From Burkholderiales bacterium (GTDB lineage Bacteria; Pseudomonadota; Gammaproteobacteria; Burkholderiales; Burkholderiaceae_C), in contig JAEKLF010000057.1 of NCBI GenBank assembly GCA_019509985.1, positions 16,514 through 80,513 on the forward strand: a DNA stretch of 64,000 nt. The letters are read 5' to 3'. The notes under the pieces are model-generated. The model searched no databases. It was not told the DNA's origin and was given only the letters and a program-made list of their open reading frames with translations. Made by a program: the position numbers and the translations under genes. The number at the start of each line of letters is the position of its first letter. Position 1 is the first letter of the stretch. Shown here in pieces: positions 8,707 through 17,006 of the stretch.

Positions 8707-9054
8707 ATGAGCGCCCTGCCCGAACCGCCCTACTACGCCGTCATCTTCACCAGCCAGCGCACGGCTACCGACCACGGCTATGGCGACATGGCCGACCGCA
8801 TGGTTGCGCTGGCGGCCGAGCAGCCGGGTTATCTGGGCGTGGAGAGCACACGGGGGGAGGATGGCCTGGGCATCACGGTGTCCTACTGGCGCAGCCCCGA
8901 GGACATCGCCGCCTGGCGCCGCCACGCCGAGCACAAGATCGCTCGCGACACCGGCCGCAGCGACTGGTACGAGCACTACACGTTGCGCATCGCCAAGGTC
9001 GAGCGGGCCTACGCCTGGGCACGCGAGGACGGCGTTCGGGACCCGCAGTCATGA
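8707..9054 (+). CDS. Antibiotic biosynthesis monooxygenase (ABM) domain protein
   Basis: A 115-residue single-domain protein. YYAVIFTSQRT opens the first strand, and the pattern GYLGVESTRGEDGLGITVSY followed by WRSPEDIAAWRRHAEH is typical of ABM-fold ferredoxin-like proteins. This family includes small haem-degrading and quinone monooxygenases, but most members are uncharacterised. The ATG at 8707 is chosen because AGGA at 8695-8698 stands 8 bases before it; longer starts run into the repeat. It overlaps the next gene by 4 bp (ATGA). Confidence 0.8.
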   Translation: MSALPEPPYYAVIFTSQRTATDHGYGDMADRMVALAAEQPGYLGVESTRGEDGLGITVSYWRSPEDIAAWRRHAEHKIARDTGRSDWYEHYTLRIAKVERAYAWAREDGVRDPQS

Positions 9055-9428
9055 ACCCATGGATTGGTGCGGGCCTCGCGCTGCTGGCGCTGATCCTCGG
9101 CGGCGCGCTGCTCGGCTGGCAGGGCGCCATCTTCGCGACGACGGGCATCGTCTTCTGGCTGCTGCTGCAGATCTCGCGGCTGATGCGCGTCATGAAGACG
9201 GCCGGCGCCGCGCCGCTGGGCTCGGTGGCCAATGCGGTGATGCTGGCGTCCAAACTGCACACCGGCATGAAGCTCGTCGACCTGATCTCGCTGGCCGGCA
9301 GCCTGGGCGTCAAGCAGGCGCCCGAGACCTTTGCCTGGCGCGACGCCGGTGGCGATGCGGTCGAGGTGGTGCTGAAGAAAGGCAAGCTCGCCGAGTGGCG
9401 GCTGATACGTTCGGACGGCTCTTCGTAA
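9051..9428 (+). CDS. Conserved membrane-anchored hypothetical protein
   Basis: A 125-residue protein with two N-terminal hydrophobic segments (about residues 5-22 and 24-41) and a soluble C-terminal half rich in short strands (VEVVLKKGKLAEWRLIRSDG). No known domain was recognised. It is coupled to the ABM gene by ATGA and followed by ilvE after 36 bp, an arrangement consistent with a small operon. Confidence 0.7.
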   Translation: MNPWIGAGLALLALILGGALLGWQGAIFATTGIVFWLLLQISRLMRVMKTAGAAPLGSVANAVMLASKLHTGMKLVDLISLAGSLGVKQAPETFAWRDAGGDAVEVVLKKGKLAEWRLIRSDGSS

Positions 9429-9431
9429 AAT
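9426..9431 (+). promoter_or_regulatory. Candidate -10 element upstream of ilvE
   Basis: TAAAAT lies 33 bp before the ilvE ATG, overlapping the stop of the preceding gene, in a locally AT-richer patch. The -35 region is not recognisable. Confidence 0.3.
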
Positions 9432-9464
9432 CGCCGGTTTTCACCCCTGCACCTGGAGTTCCCG

Positions 9465-10397
9465 ATGGTTCCCGCCCCCCTGCATGACCGCGACGGCAAG
9501 ATCTGGATGGATGGCGAGCTCGTCGACTGGCGCGACGCCAAGATCCACGTGCTGACCCACACCCTGCACTACGGCTGCGGCGCCTTCGAGGGCGTGCGCG
9601 CCTACGACACGGTCAACGGCACGGCCATCTTCCGCCTGCAGGAGCACACCACCCGCCTGTTCAACAGCGGCAAGATCCTGCGCATGAAGATCCCCTTCAC
9701 GCCCGAGCAGGTCAACGAGGCCCAGCGCGCCGTCGTCAAGGCCAACGGCCTGAAGAGCGCCTACATCCGCCCGCTGATCTGGATCGGCTCCGAGAAGCTG
9801 GGCGTCAGCCCCAAGGGCAACCAGGTGCACCTGATGGTGGCCGCGTGGAGCTGGGGCGCCTACCTGGGCGAAGAGGGCCTGAAGCGCGGCATCCGCGTCA
9901 AGACCAGCTCCTACACGCGCCACCACGTCAACATCACGATGACGCAGGCCAAGACGGTGTCCAACTACACCAACTCCATCCTGGCCAACATGGAAGCCAC
10001 CGACGACGGCTATGACGAGGCGCTGCTGCTGGACGCGTCGGGCTTCGTGTCCGAAGGCGCGGGCGAGAACCTGTTCGTCATCAAGGGCGGCGTCGTCTAC
10101 ACGCCCGACCTGTCGGCCGGTGCGCTCAACGGCATCACCCGCAACACCATCTTCTCGATCTGCCAGGACCTGGGCCTGAAGCTGGTCGAGAAGCGCATCA
10201 CGCGCGACGAGGTCTACATCTGCGACGAGGCCTTCTTCACCGGCACCGCCGCCGAGGTGACGCCCATCCGCGAGCTGGACCGCATCGAGATCGGCTCGGG
10301 CTCGCGTGGACCCATCACCGAGAAGATCCAGTCGGCCTTCTTCGACATCGTCAATGGCCGCAACCCGAAGTACGCCGAATGGCTCACCGCCTGCTGA
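9465..10397 (+). CDS. ilvE: Branched-chain-amino-acid aminotransferase
   Basis: This 310-residue fold-type IV PLP enzyme transfers the amino group between glutamate and leucine, isoleucine or valine. The PLP lysine is K163 in MTQAKTVSNYTNS. HYGCGAFEGVRAY near residue 36 and the downstream FFTGTAAEVTPIRELD phosphate-binding/specificity segment are standard for the IlvE group and differ from D-amino-acid transaminase. CTGGAG lies just upstream of the ATG. Confidence 0.96.
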   Translation: MVPAPLHDRDGKIWMDGELVDWRDAKIHVLTHTLHYGCGAFEGVRAYDTVNGTAIFRLQEHTTRLFNSGKILRMKIPFTPEQVNEAQRAVVKANGLKSAYIRPLIWIGSEKLGVSPKGNQVHLMVAAWSWGAYLGEEGLKRGIRVKTSSYTRHHVNITMTQAKTVSNYTNSILANMEATDDGYDEALLLDASGFVSEGAGENLFVIKGGVVYTPDLSAGALNGITRNTIFSICQDLGLKLVEKRITRDEVYICDEAFFTGTAAEVTPIRELDRIEIGSGSRGPITEKIQSAFFDIVNGRNPKYAEWLTAC

Positions 10398-10419
10398 TCG
10401 ACGTCTGAGAGCAAAGAAC

Positions 10420-10632
10420 ATGAGCACGATCCAAGCCCCCGCCACCGTCGAAGTCACGGCCCAGGACTGCAACGACAACGGCACCGTCTTCTGCCCCAAC
10501 CCCAAGATGGCGCTGTGGAGCACCCACCCCAAGGTCTTCATCGACCTGACCCATGGCGGCCAGGGCCAGTGCCCCTACTGCGGCACGGCCTACAAGCTCA
10601 AGGCCGGCGAGGTGCTCGGCGGCGGGCACTGA
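10420..10632 (+). CDS. Zinc-finger domain protein (zf-CHCC)
   Basis: A 70-residue protein with the CHCC arrangement FCPNP, then HPKVFIDL, then CPYCG, typical of the family related to the NDUFS6-type accessory subunit of complex I. The bacterial role is unclear. It follows ilvE by 22 bp, an order seen repeatedly in Burkholderiales, so co-transcription is likely. AAAGAAC precedes the ATG. Confidence 0.85.
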   Translation: MSTIQAPATVEVTAQDCNDNGTVFCPNPKMALWSTHPKVFIDLTHGGQGQCPYCGTAYKLKAGEVLGGGH

Positions 10633-10652
10633 GCGGCTGAGCCGCCGAACCG

Positions 10653-12623
10653 CTAGCGCGTCAGACCGCCAGCCGGCGCCCGGGCGCTGCGGCGCTGGGT
10701 GTGCAGATCGGCCTCCAGCGCACGCTCGGTGGCTGACAGCGGCCTCACGACACCCATCGCCAGCGCGCTCTGGTCGAGGTTCTGGCCCCACGTCAGGCCG
10801 GCGCGCAGCTGCAGCGGTGCGGCCAGCGCGTCGGTGAACCCGGCGGGCAGCCAGGGCATGGTCTGCGACAGCACCAGCGCCACGCGCGGCTTGATGGCCG
10901 GGTCGCCGACGCGGCCGCGCTGGCCCCAGGTGACGCTCAGGTCGGCGCTCGAACCGCTCAAGTACTGCTGCGTGACGGCGACGTCCCGCAGCACGCCGTG
11001 GCGCAGCTGCATCAGCGCCTCCTCGGCCAGCATCGCCGCGTCCTCGCGCGGCACGCTCTGGCCGGTGGGCCAGGAGTAGCAGTAGTCGTCGGTGACCCGG
11101 TCGTTGCTGAAGAAGCGCGTGATGTCGGCCGGCTGGTAGCCGCGCATCGTCGCCGTTGACGATGCGCCGAAGAACTGCACGCGGCCCAGGTCCACCATCT
11201 CCTGCGAATAGAAGGGCAACTGCGCGCGCAGTTGCTCCGACGCGGTGTTGGCCGGCGTGGCCTCGTAGACGCGCAGGCTGCCGTTGAGCAGCAGGTGGGT
11301 GCGCGGCGGCAGGAAGTCGTTGGCGTGGGTCAGCTCGTGGTACAGCAGGCGACCCAGCGCCGGGATCAACGCGGCGCTGTCGCGGGAGCCGCGGTCCAGC
11401 AAGGCGCTGCGCCCGCCGGCCGACTTGTTGCCCTGCACGTAGCGCCACAGCATGGTGTAGGCGAGGTCGTTGCCATAGTCGCTGCGCGGGTCGGGCGCCT
11501 CGCTGACGGTGTCGCGCTCGGCGGGCGTCTGCCAGAGGTAGTCGGCGTCCAGGTAGATGGCACCGGTGGCGCTCCAGTAGAAGGCCGGCCGCACCTTGCC
11601 GCCGATGACGATGCCGGTCGTCGCGTTGAGCAGGCGGCGGAAGTCGCCGTTGACGTCCTGCTCGCGCAGGAAGGCCTCGAAGCGCTGGCCCATCCAGTCG
11701 TTGGACACCAGCACCCGCGCCATGACCTGCTCCACGGTCGGCAGGTCGCCGCGCGTCTCCGTGCCCAGCAGCTGCAGGCGGCCCAGCGTGCAGAGCGTGG
11801 CGTTGTTGAGGGCCGGCGTGTAGATGCAGTCGCGCAGCTCCGCGGCATGCGGGCCGTTCGCCAGGTAGGGGTAGACGCGGGACGACGGGTTGCTGGCATC
11901 GAACAGCGCCGAGGCTCCGGCCGCGGGCGCGACCTGCACGAGCAGCCTGAACTCCTGGCTGAAGCTGCGGCCGTCGGCCAGCGTGACGTCGGCGCGCAGG
12001 CGCAGCACGGCGTCTTCGAACACGGTCGGCGCGGTGAAGATGACGCGCCACTGGCTGCTGTCGCCCAGTGCCACGTCGGGCCCGTCGACGCGGCTCCAGT
12101 GCACGCGGGCCAGCGGGTAGTCGGATGCGGCCAGGCCATCCACCCAGGCCCGCAGCGAGGTCTGGCCACCGGACCAGACCGAGGGCTCGCCGCGCACCAC
12201 CAGCGCCGCCGCGTCGGGCGCGTTGGCCGTCAGCTCGGCCTGGCCGCTGTAGCTGGCGCCCTTGGCGTCGGTGAAGTCGACGCTGAAGGCATAGCGGCCC
12301 GCGGCAGCCGGCGCCACGCTGAGCGCCTGCGAGCGCGCCGAGCTGAGGGCCAGCGCGGCGCCGCCGGTCTGGCGCCACTGCACCGTGTCCAGCCGCGACC
12401 CCGGGCAGGCCAGCACGGCGACTTCCTGGTTGCGCCCGGCCGCCATCGCGGTGGGTAGCGCCAGGCGTGCCACGGAACCCGTCAGGCATTGCGGGCCCAA
12501 CGGTGGCACGGTCGTTGGACCGGGCGCGGGGGCTGGCGCCGAATCGCCACCTCCGCCGCCACCACCGCAGGCGGCCAGCAACAGGCAAAGCAACAGAGGA
12601 GCGGCGGTTTTCAGCAGGGTCAT
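10653..12623 (-). CDS. Large lipoprotein with HELTH zinc-metalloprotease motif
   Basis: The 656-residue product starts with a lipoprotein signal (MTLLKTAAPLLLCLLLAACG, lipobox LAAC, lipid-modified cysteine at 19), then a glycine/proline-rich linker. An Ig-like beta-rich region covers about residues 45-240. The C-terminal part holds HELTH at 429-433, a perfect HExxH. A third zinc ligand is not certain; EDAAMLAEEALMQLRHG downstream offers glutamates. The family was not recognised. The ATG at 12623 is chosen because it begins the signal peptide; in-frame codons further upstream would bury it. It ends 20 bp from the zf-CHCC gene, convergently. Confidence 0.75.
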   Translation of the reverse strand: MTLLKTAAPLLLCLLLAACGGGGGGGDSAPAPAPGPTTVPPLGPQCLTGSVARLALPTAMAAGRNQEVAVLACPGSRLDTVQWRQTGGAALALSSARSQALSVAPAAAGRYAFSVDFTDAKGASYSGQAELTANAPDAAALVVRGEPSVWSGGQTSLRAWVDGLAASDYPLARVHWSRVDGPDVALGDSSQWRVIFTAPTVFEDAVLRLRADVTLADGRSFSQEFRLLVQVAPAAGASALFDASNPSSRVYPYLANGPHAAELRDCIYTPALNNATLCTLGRLQLLGTETRGDLPTVEQVMARVLVSNDWMGQRFEAFLREQDVNGDFRRLLNATTGIVIGGKVRPAFYWSATGAIYLDADYLWQTPAERDTVSEAPDPRSDYGNDLAYTMLWRYVQGNKSAGGRSALLDRGSRDSAALIPALGRLLYHELTHANDFLPPRTHLLLNGSLRVYEATPANTASEQLRAQLPFYSQEMVDLGRVQFFGASSTATMRGYQPADITRFFSNDRVTDDYCYSWPTGQSVPREDAAMLAEEALMQLRHGVLRDVAVTQQYLSGSSADLSVTWGQRGRVGDPAIKPRVALVLSQTMPWLPAGFTDALAAPLQLRAGLTWGQNLDQSALAMGVVRPLSATERALEADLHTQRRSARAPAGGLTR

Positions 12624-12758
12624 CGTCGTCGGGTTGGCAGCGGTCTTGGCGGCGGCAATGTAGCGCGCCGGCCAGCGCGGATCAGGCATCCGGCGCCGGT
12701 AGTTTTTACGCTGCCCACCCTGCACCGCGCATGCAGGCAACCCGGCCGGGCAACTTCC

Positions 12759-12764
12759 TACAAT
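12759..12764 (+). promoter_or_regulatory. Candidate -10 element (possible leaderless start)
   Basis: TACAAT ends 6 bases before the ATG at 12771 with no Shine-Dalgarno between, so transcription could start at the start codon. Confidence 0.35.
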
Positions 12765-12770
12765 CGCGCC

Positions 12771-13226
12771 ATGCCCCGCTCCGCTGCCCAGACCGCCGCC
12801 CTGCTTGCTTCGCCCGACGACACCGAGGCCCAGTTCTACGAGGCCTTGCAGCACGCCGACCTCGACCGCCTGATGGCCCTGTGGGCCGATGACGAGGAAG
12901 TCGCCTGCGTGCACCCGGGCGGCCCGCGCATCGTCGGCCTGCCGGCCATCCGCGCGGCCTTCGAGGCGGTGTTCCAGCGCGGCAGCATCAACGTCCATCC
13001 CGAGCGCGTGCGCCGCCTACACAGCGGCGACTGCGCCATCCACCACGTGCTGGAGCGCGTGCAACTGCATGCCGAAGGCAAGGAAGCCACGCCAACGGCC
13101 TGGGTCATCGCCACCAACGTCTACCTGAAGACGGCCCTGGGCTGGCGCCTGGTGCTGCACCATGCCAGCCCCGGCAGCGCGGGCGACGTCCAGGAACTGG
13201 TGGCCGACGCCGGCACGCTTCACTAG
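12771..13226 (+). CDS. NTF2/SnoaL-like domain protein
   Basis: A 151-residue protein with the NTF2-like helix-then-sheet pattern: EAQFYEALQHADLDRLMALW, then EEVACVHPGG, GLPAIRAAFEAVF and a terminal WRLVLHHASPG. Such proteins (DUF4440/SgcJ group) bind small ligands or act as isomerases; no catalytic residue set can be assigned here. It is followed 12 bp later by the YheT-type hydrolase on the same strand. Confidence 0.78.
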   Translation: MPRSAAQTAALLASPDDTEAQFYEALQHADLDRLMALWADDEEVACVHPGGPRIVGLPAIRAAFEAVFQRGSINVHPERVRRLHSGDCAIHHVLERVQLHAEGKEATPTAWVIATNVYLKTALGWRLVLHHASPGSAGDVQELVADAGTLH

Positions 13227-13238
13227 GAGTACCGCGCG

Positions 13239-14204
13239 ATGCAGTACCGCGCGCCTCGCTGGCTGCCCGGCGGCCACGCCCAGACCATCTGGCCCGCCCT
13301 ATTCAGCCGCCAGCACGATGGCCCGCCACCGCGCTGGACGCGCGAGCGCTGGGACACGCCGGACAGAGATTTCATCGACGTCGACTTCCTCGATGGCGCA
13401 CCGCCGGATGCGCCGCTGTTCGTGCTCTTTCACGGCCTGGAGGGCGACCGCACCAGCCACTCCAGCGTCGCCTTCGCCAGCGCCGCCCGCGCGCGTGGCT
13501 GGGCGATGGCACTGCCCCACTTCCGCGGCTGCTCCGGCGAGCTGAACCGCGGCCCACGGGCCTATCACTCGGGCGACTACGAGGAGGTGGGCTGGATCCT
13601 GCAGCGCCTGCGCGAACGCCACGGCCGCCCGCTCATCGTTGCCGGCGTGTCGCTGGGCGGCAATGCGCTGATGCGCTGGGCCGAGGAGGCCGGCGCGACG
13701 GCCGCGCAGACGGCCCGGTCCGTCTGCTCGATCTGCTCGCCCATCGACCTCGCCGCCGCGGGCGCCGCCATCGACCGTGGCTTCAACAAGCAGGTCTACG
13801 CGCGCCGCTTCCTGCGCACCATGATCCCGAAGGCGCTGCGCAAGCTGCAGCAGCACCCCGGCCTCTTTGACGGCGACCGGCTCCAGCGGGCCTCGACCAT
13901 CTACGAGTTCGACAACCTCTTCACCGCGCCGCTGCACGGCTTCCGCAACACCGAGGACTATTGGACGCGCGCCGCGGCCAAGCCGCATCTGCACCGCATC
14001 CGCATCCCGGCCCTGGTGCTGAACGCGCGCAACGACCCCTTCGTGCCGGCGCACAGCCTGCCCAATGCCGCTGAAGTGGGTGCTTATGTGACACTCTGGC
14101 AACCCGGCCATGGCGGCCACGTCGGCTTCCCCGCCGGCCGCCTGCCGGGCCATCTGCTGACCATGCCCGAGCAGGTCTGCGACTGGCTGTGGAGACAACG
14201 CTGA
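13239..14204 (+). CDS. YheT-family alpha/beta hydrolase
   Basis: The 321-residue protein has the family N-terminus (PRWLPGGHAQTIWPAL), the oxyanion segment LFHGLEGDRTSHS and the nucleophile elbow GVSLGG with S138. NARNDPFVP carries the probable acid and GHGGHVGF the histidine. COG0429 members are predicted carboxylesterases of unknown substrate. It is coupled to the next gene by TGATG and probably shares a transcript with the NTF2-like gene before it. Confidence 0.9.
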   Translation: MQYRAPRWLPGGHAQTIWPALFSRQHDGPPPRWTRERWDTPDRDFIDVDFLDGAPPDAPLFVLFHGLEGDRTSHSSVAFASAARARGWAMALPHFRGCSGELNRGPRAYHSGDYEEVGWILQRLRERHGRPLIVAGVSLGGNALMRWAEEAGATAAQTARSVCSICSPIDLAAAGAAIDRGFNKQVYARRFLRTMIPKALRKLQQHPGLFDGDRLQRASTIYEFDNLFTAPLHGFRNTEDYWTRAAAKPHLHRIRIPALVLNARNDPFVPAHSLPNAAEVGAYVTLWQPGHGGHVGFPAGRLPGHLLTMPEQVCDWLWRQR

Positions 14205-14719
14205 TGGATGACATCGTTCAGGCGGCGCTCAAGAAGTGGCCCAACGTGCCCCATTGCTACGGCTGGCTGGCGCTGGATGCCCGCGGCGACTGGTACATGC
14301 GCGATGAGCGCATCCAGCACGCCGGCCCCTTCCCGCGCGTGAAGGGCAGCCGCATCAACCACGACAAGCTGCTCGCCTTCATCTCGCGCAACTACGACAG
14401 CGACGAGCGCGGCGCCTGGTTCTTCCAGAACGGCCCGCAGCGCGTCTACGTGGAGCTGGAGTGCACGCCCTGGGTTTGGCGGCTGCAGCCCGACGGCAGC
14501 GTGCTCAGCCACACCGGCCAGGCCGCCGTCGTCGAGTCGGCCTGGCTGGACGAGGCCGGCCACCTCTATCTGCTGACCGACCTGGGCCTGGGCCTCGTGC
14601 ACACGCAGGACATGGGCCTCGCGGCCGAGGCCGTCGAGGCCGGGCGCTGGACGCCGCAGGACTGCATCGCCGCCAAGCTGCCGGCCCTGTACCGCTACCA
14701 GCGCCGCCCCCATCCCTGA
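14204..14719 (+). CDS. Conserved hypothetical protein (DUF2946-type)
   Basis: A 171-residue soluble protein beginning MDDIVQAALKKWPNVPHCYG, with WFFQNGPQRVYVELECTPWV in the middle. This pattern is widespread in Burkholderiales and I believe carries the DUF2946 label, though the name is from memory. No catalytic motif is evident; its many beta-strand-like segments suggest a small sheet protein. It overlaps the YheT-type gene by one base. Confidence 0.75.
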   Translation: MDDIVQAALKKWPNVPHCYGWLALDARGDWYMRDERIQHAGPFPRVKGSRINHDKLLAFISRNYDSDERGAWFFQNGPQRVYVELECTPWVWRLQPDGSVLSHTGQAAVVESAWLDEAGHLYLLTDLGLGLVHTQDMGLAAEAVEAGRWTPQDCIAAKLPALYRYQRRPHP

Positions 14720-14736
14720 TCCAGCCGGGCGCAAAA

Positions 14737-14757
14737 AAGCCCGCTCGCGGCGGGCTT
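14737..14757 (-). terminator. Rho-independent terminator of the cytochrome c gene
   Basis: AAGCCCGC and GCGGGCTT form a perfect 8-bp stem around a 5-base loop. On the minus strand the stem runs into a T-run (complement of 14733-14738), about 50 bases after the cytochrome stop. It may also slow plus-strand transcription from the preceding gene. Confidence 0.8.
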
Positions 14758-14819
14758 GCTGGCAAAGAGCGCTGGGCTCAGTTCGCGGGCTGGCAAAGAG
14801 CGCTGGGCTCAGTTCGCGG
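14758..14819. repeat. Perfect 31-bp tandem duplication at the 3' end of the cytochrome c gene
   Basis: The 31 bases at 14758-14788 are repeated exactly at 14789-14819. The second copy contains the last codons and stop of the cytochrome gene; the first lies between that stop and the terminator. Confidence 0.95.
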
Positions 14820-15348
14820 CCGAGGCGGCCGGCGCCGGCATCTTCGGCTCGTCGAACTTGGCGCCGCCGTGGTTGGCCATGTAGACCACGGCGCGGGCGA
14901 CCTCGAAGTCGCTGAAATCGCCACCGCCCTGCGGGCCCATATTGCCCTTGCCCGTCAGCGCCGAATGCACCAGCGCGTCGAAGCCGCTCTTGATGCGCGG
15001 CCCCCAGGCGGCGGCATCGCCGAACTTGGGCGCGCCAGCCATACCGGTGGCGTGGCAGGCCGAGCACTGGGCCTGGAAGACCTGCTCGCCCGTCTTCATC
15101 GCGGCGGCGTCGTTGACGTCCTTGACCTCGACATGCGCGACCGGCGCGATGCGCGACGCGACGGCTTGAGCCTCCAGCGCGCCCGTGCCGGCAGCCGGCT
15201 TGGTGTCGGTGCTCACGTAGTTGGCCAGCAGGATGATGACGATGACCGGCACCACGAAGGCGAACAGCACGGCCCAGGCGAGCTGCTTGGGAGTCTTGAT
15301 CGGCCCGGTGTGGGCATCGTCGTGGTCGTGATCGTGGCTGGCGGTCAT
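14809..15348 (-). CDS. Membrane-anchored c5-type cytochrome c
   Basis: A 179-residue protein with a histidine/aspartate-rich N-terminus (TASHDHDHDDAH), one membrane helix (about residues 22-43) and a C-terminal periplasmic domain. The haem-binding CSACH and a downstream MGP-containing segment (GNMGPQGGG, axial methionine) mark it as a class I/c5-like electron carrier. AAGAGGA stands 5 bases before the ATG at 15348, deciding the start. A long Ala-rich linker joins helix and haem domain. Redox partner is unknown; no oxidase genes are in the window. Confidence 0.9.
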   Translation of the reverse strand: MTASHDHDHDDAHTGPIKTPKQLAWAVLFAFVVPVIVIILLANYVSTDTKPAAGTGALEAQAVASRIAPVAHVEVKDVNDAAAMKTGEQVFQAQCSACHATGMAGAPKFGDAAAWGPRIKSGFDALVHSALTGKGNMGPQGGGDFSDFEVARAVVYMANHGGAKFDEPKMPAPAASAAN

Positions 15349-15425
15349 GGATTCCTCTTGTTGGCCTCGTCGGTCCTCGTGGGTTTCTTGCACGCCGCAC
15401 AGGGCGCGACGCAAAAAACCGGCGA

Positions 15426-15431
15426 ATTATA
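15426..15431 (-). promoter_or_regulatory. -10 element of the cytochrome c gene
   Basis: The minus strand reads a perfect TATAAT here, about 78 bp upstream of the cytochrome start. The -35 area is GC-rich and not consensus. Confidence 0.5.
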
Positions 15432-15486
15432 GGCGGCGCCCGACGCCCTCCTCGGGCCCCAGATCCCAACCGGGCGCACCAGACAC

Positions 15487-15517
15487 AAGCCATGCAAGTC
15501 AACGACGTGCATGGCTT
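15487..15517. terminator. Strong hairpin between the cytochrome c and PPOX genes
   Basis: AAGCCATGCA and TGCATGGCTT form a perfect 10-bp stem with an 11-base loop; TTTTCT follows on the plus strand. It could end minus-strand transcription from the PPOX-family gene or insulate the cytochrome promoter. Apart from this hairpin and the cytochrome promoter, nothing else is recognisable between 15349 and 15632. Confidence 0.5.
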
Positions 15518-15632
15518 TTCTACTTCCGGCCTCACTGGGAGCAGCTTCGATCCATCGGCCGGCTGCGTCGGCGACGCTCAACGACGACCGATGGGCATTT
15601 GCCGCCGGCCGCACAGGCCGACACGCCTCGCT

Positions 15633-16175
15633 TCAAAGCTTCAGCTGCCCATGCACGCCCTCGTCGACGCGTTGCGCGGTGATGGCGCCGAACAGCATCT
15701 TGATGCCCGTGATGGCGGCGCCGTGGCGGTTGTCCCAGTATTCGCCGCTGACGGGGTCGACGCGCAGCAGGCTGATGCGGGGGTCGTCCTCGCCCTCGGT
15801 GAACCAGGCGCGCAGCTTGGGGCTCCAAAGCCGGTGGATGGTGGCCTTGTCGCTCACTTCGGCGGCCGTGCCGTCGAGTTTCAGGTGGCCGCCGTTGTCG
15901 CTCTCCTTGAAGAACAACGTGACGCGCGGGTCGCGGTCGAGCTCGATGTTCTTCAGGCTGTCGACCTCGGTGAAGAACCACAGCTGGCCGCTGTCCTCGA
16001 CCTCAATGACGGTCATCGGCCGGGCATGCAGCTGCGTACCCATGCCAAGGGTGCAGAAGAAGCAGCTGTTGCCGGGTTTGACGAGGTCGGCGATCTTTTG
16101 CGCGGCGGCAGGGCCGCTCAGGTTTTCGTCGGGCTGGACGTTGTCGGATGCGCCCAGGCGGCTGGCGTCTTGCAT
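15633..16175 (-). CDS. Pyridoxamine 5'-phosphate oxidase-family (general stress) protein
   Basis: A 180-residue split-barrel flavin-binding protein: CFFCTLGMGTQLHARPMTVI, WFFTEVDSLKNIELDRDPRV and LFFKES are typical of the general stress protein 26 branch. The branch binds FMN or related cofactors with mostly unknown reactions. AAGGAG lies 6 bases before the ATG at 16175, which excludes longer starts. It stands near other stress-type genes (DUF4142) but is divergent from them. Confidence 0.85.
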   Translation of the reverse strand: MQDASRLGASDNVQPDENLSGPAAAQKIADLVKPGNSCFFCTLGMGTQLHARPMTVIEVEDSGQLWFFTEVDSLKNIELDRDPRVTLFFKESDNGGHLKLDGTAAEVSDKATIHRLWSPKLRAWFTEGEDDPRISLLRVDPVSGEYWDNRHGAAITGIKMLFGAITAQRVDEGVHGQLKL

Positions 16176-16429
16176 GTCGGCTCCTTGACGATGGCTTGGC
16201 CTCGCAGCGTAGGCAACCCGGCGGGCCGCGCGTGTCGGCCCCAAGGCGGGGCGGCTGTCGGAAAACATCCATGCCGAACGGATCCGAGGGTGACCTCTTC
16301 TCCTACAGCAGCTTCGGCCATGGCCGACGAGCGTCGGGCCGGCGGTTGCCTAAATTGAGCATCCATGGGCCCGCGCGCCAAGTGCCGTGGCCTGAACGGT
16401 CCGTCAACCCACGCAAAGGAGTCACCGCC

Positions 16430-16939
16430 ATGCGCCCTGCCCAACGATTCATGAGTCTCACGTTGCTGGTTGCGATGAGTGCGTTCGCCGCGCAGGCCCA
16501 CGCCCGCTCGGACGCCTCGTTCATGAAGGAGGCCGCGCACGCCGGCGCCGCCGAGATCGAGGCCAGCAAGCTCGCCACCACCAAGGCCAAGAACGCCGAC
16601 GTGAAGTCCTTTGCCGACACGATGATCGCCGACCACACCAAGGTCGCCGACGAGCTCAAGGCGCTGGCCGCGACCAAGAACGTGAAGCTCCCCGACGGTC
16701 CGTCGATCAAGCAGAAGTCCGAGCTCAAGCTCATCGACTCCGGCGACAACGACAAGTTCGACGAGCGCTACGCCAAGACCTTCGGCGTGAAGGCGCACCA
16801 GGACACCATCAAGCTGTTCGAGGACGCATCCAAGAACGCCAAGGACGCCGAGGTGAAGGCCTGGGCGGAGAAGACGCTGCCCGGCCTGAGGCACCATCTG
16901 GAAATGGCGCAGGCGCTCAGCGTCGCGCCGAAGAAGTAG
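16430..16939 (+). CDS. DUF4142 secreted protein
   Basis: The 169-residue product has a signal peptide (cut after AAQAHA, about residue 24) and an all-helical, ferritin-like DUF4142 domain (SFMKEAAHAGAAEIEASKLA, then SFADTMIADHTKVADELKAL). AAAGGAG precedes the ATG at 16430. The family is periplasmic and frequently linked to stress; no metal-binding residues are clear here. Lysine content is unusually high for this genome, fitting a helical periplasmic protein. Confidence 0.88.
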   Translation: MRPAQRFMSLTLLVAMSAFAAQAHARSDASFMKEAAHAGAAEIEASKLATTKAKNADVKSFADTMIADHTKVADELKALAATKNVKLPDGPSIKQKSELKLIDSGDNDKFDERYAKTFGVKAHQDTIKLFEDASKNAKDAEVKAWAEKTLPGLRHHLEMAQALSVAPKK

Positions 16940-17006
16940 CGCCCGGTCGCGCGGTCGGAGCGCCTGTGCGCCTGGTCCGCGCGGCCCCTCTTCAGTGAGG
17001 TCCGCC

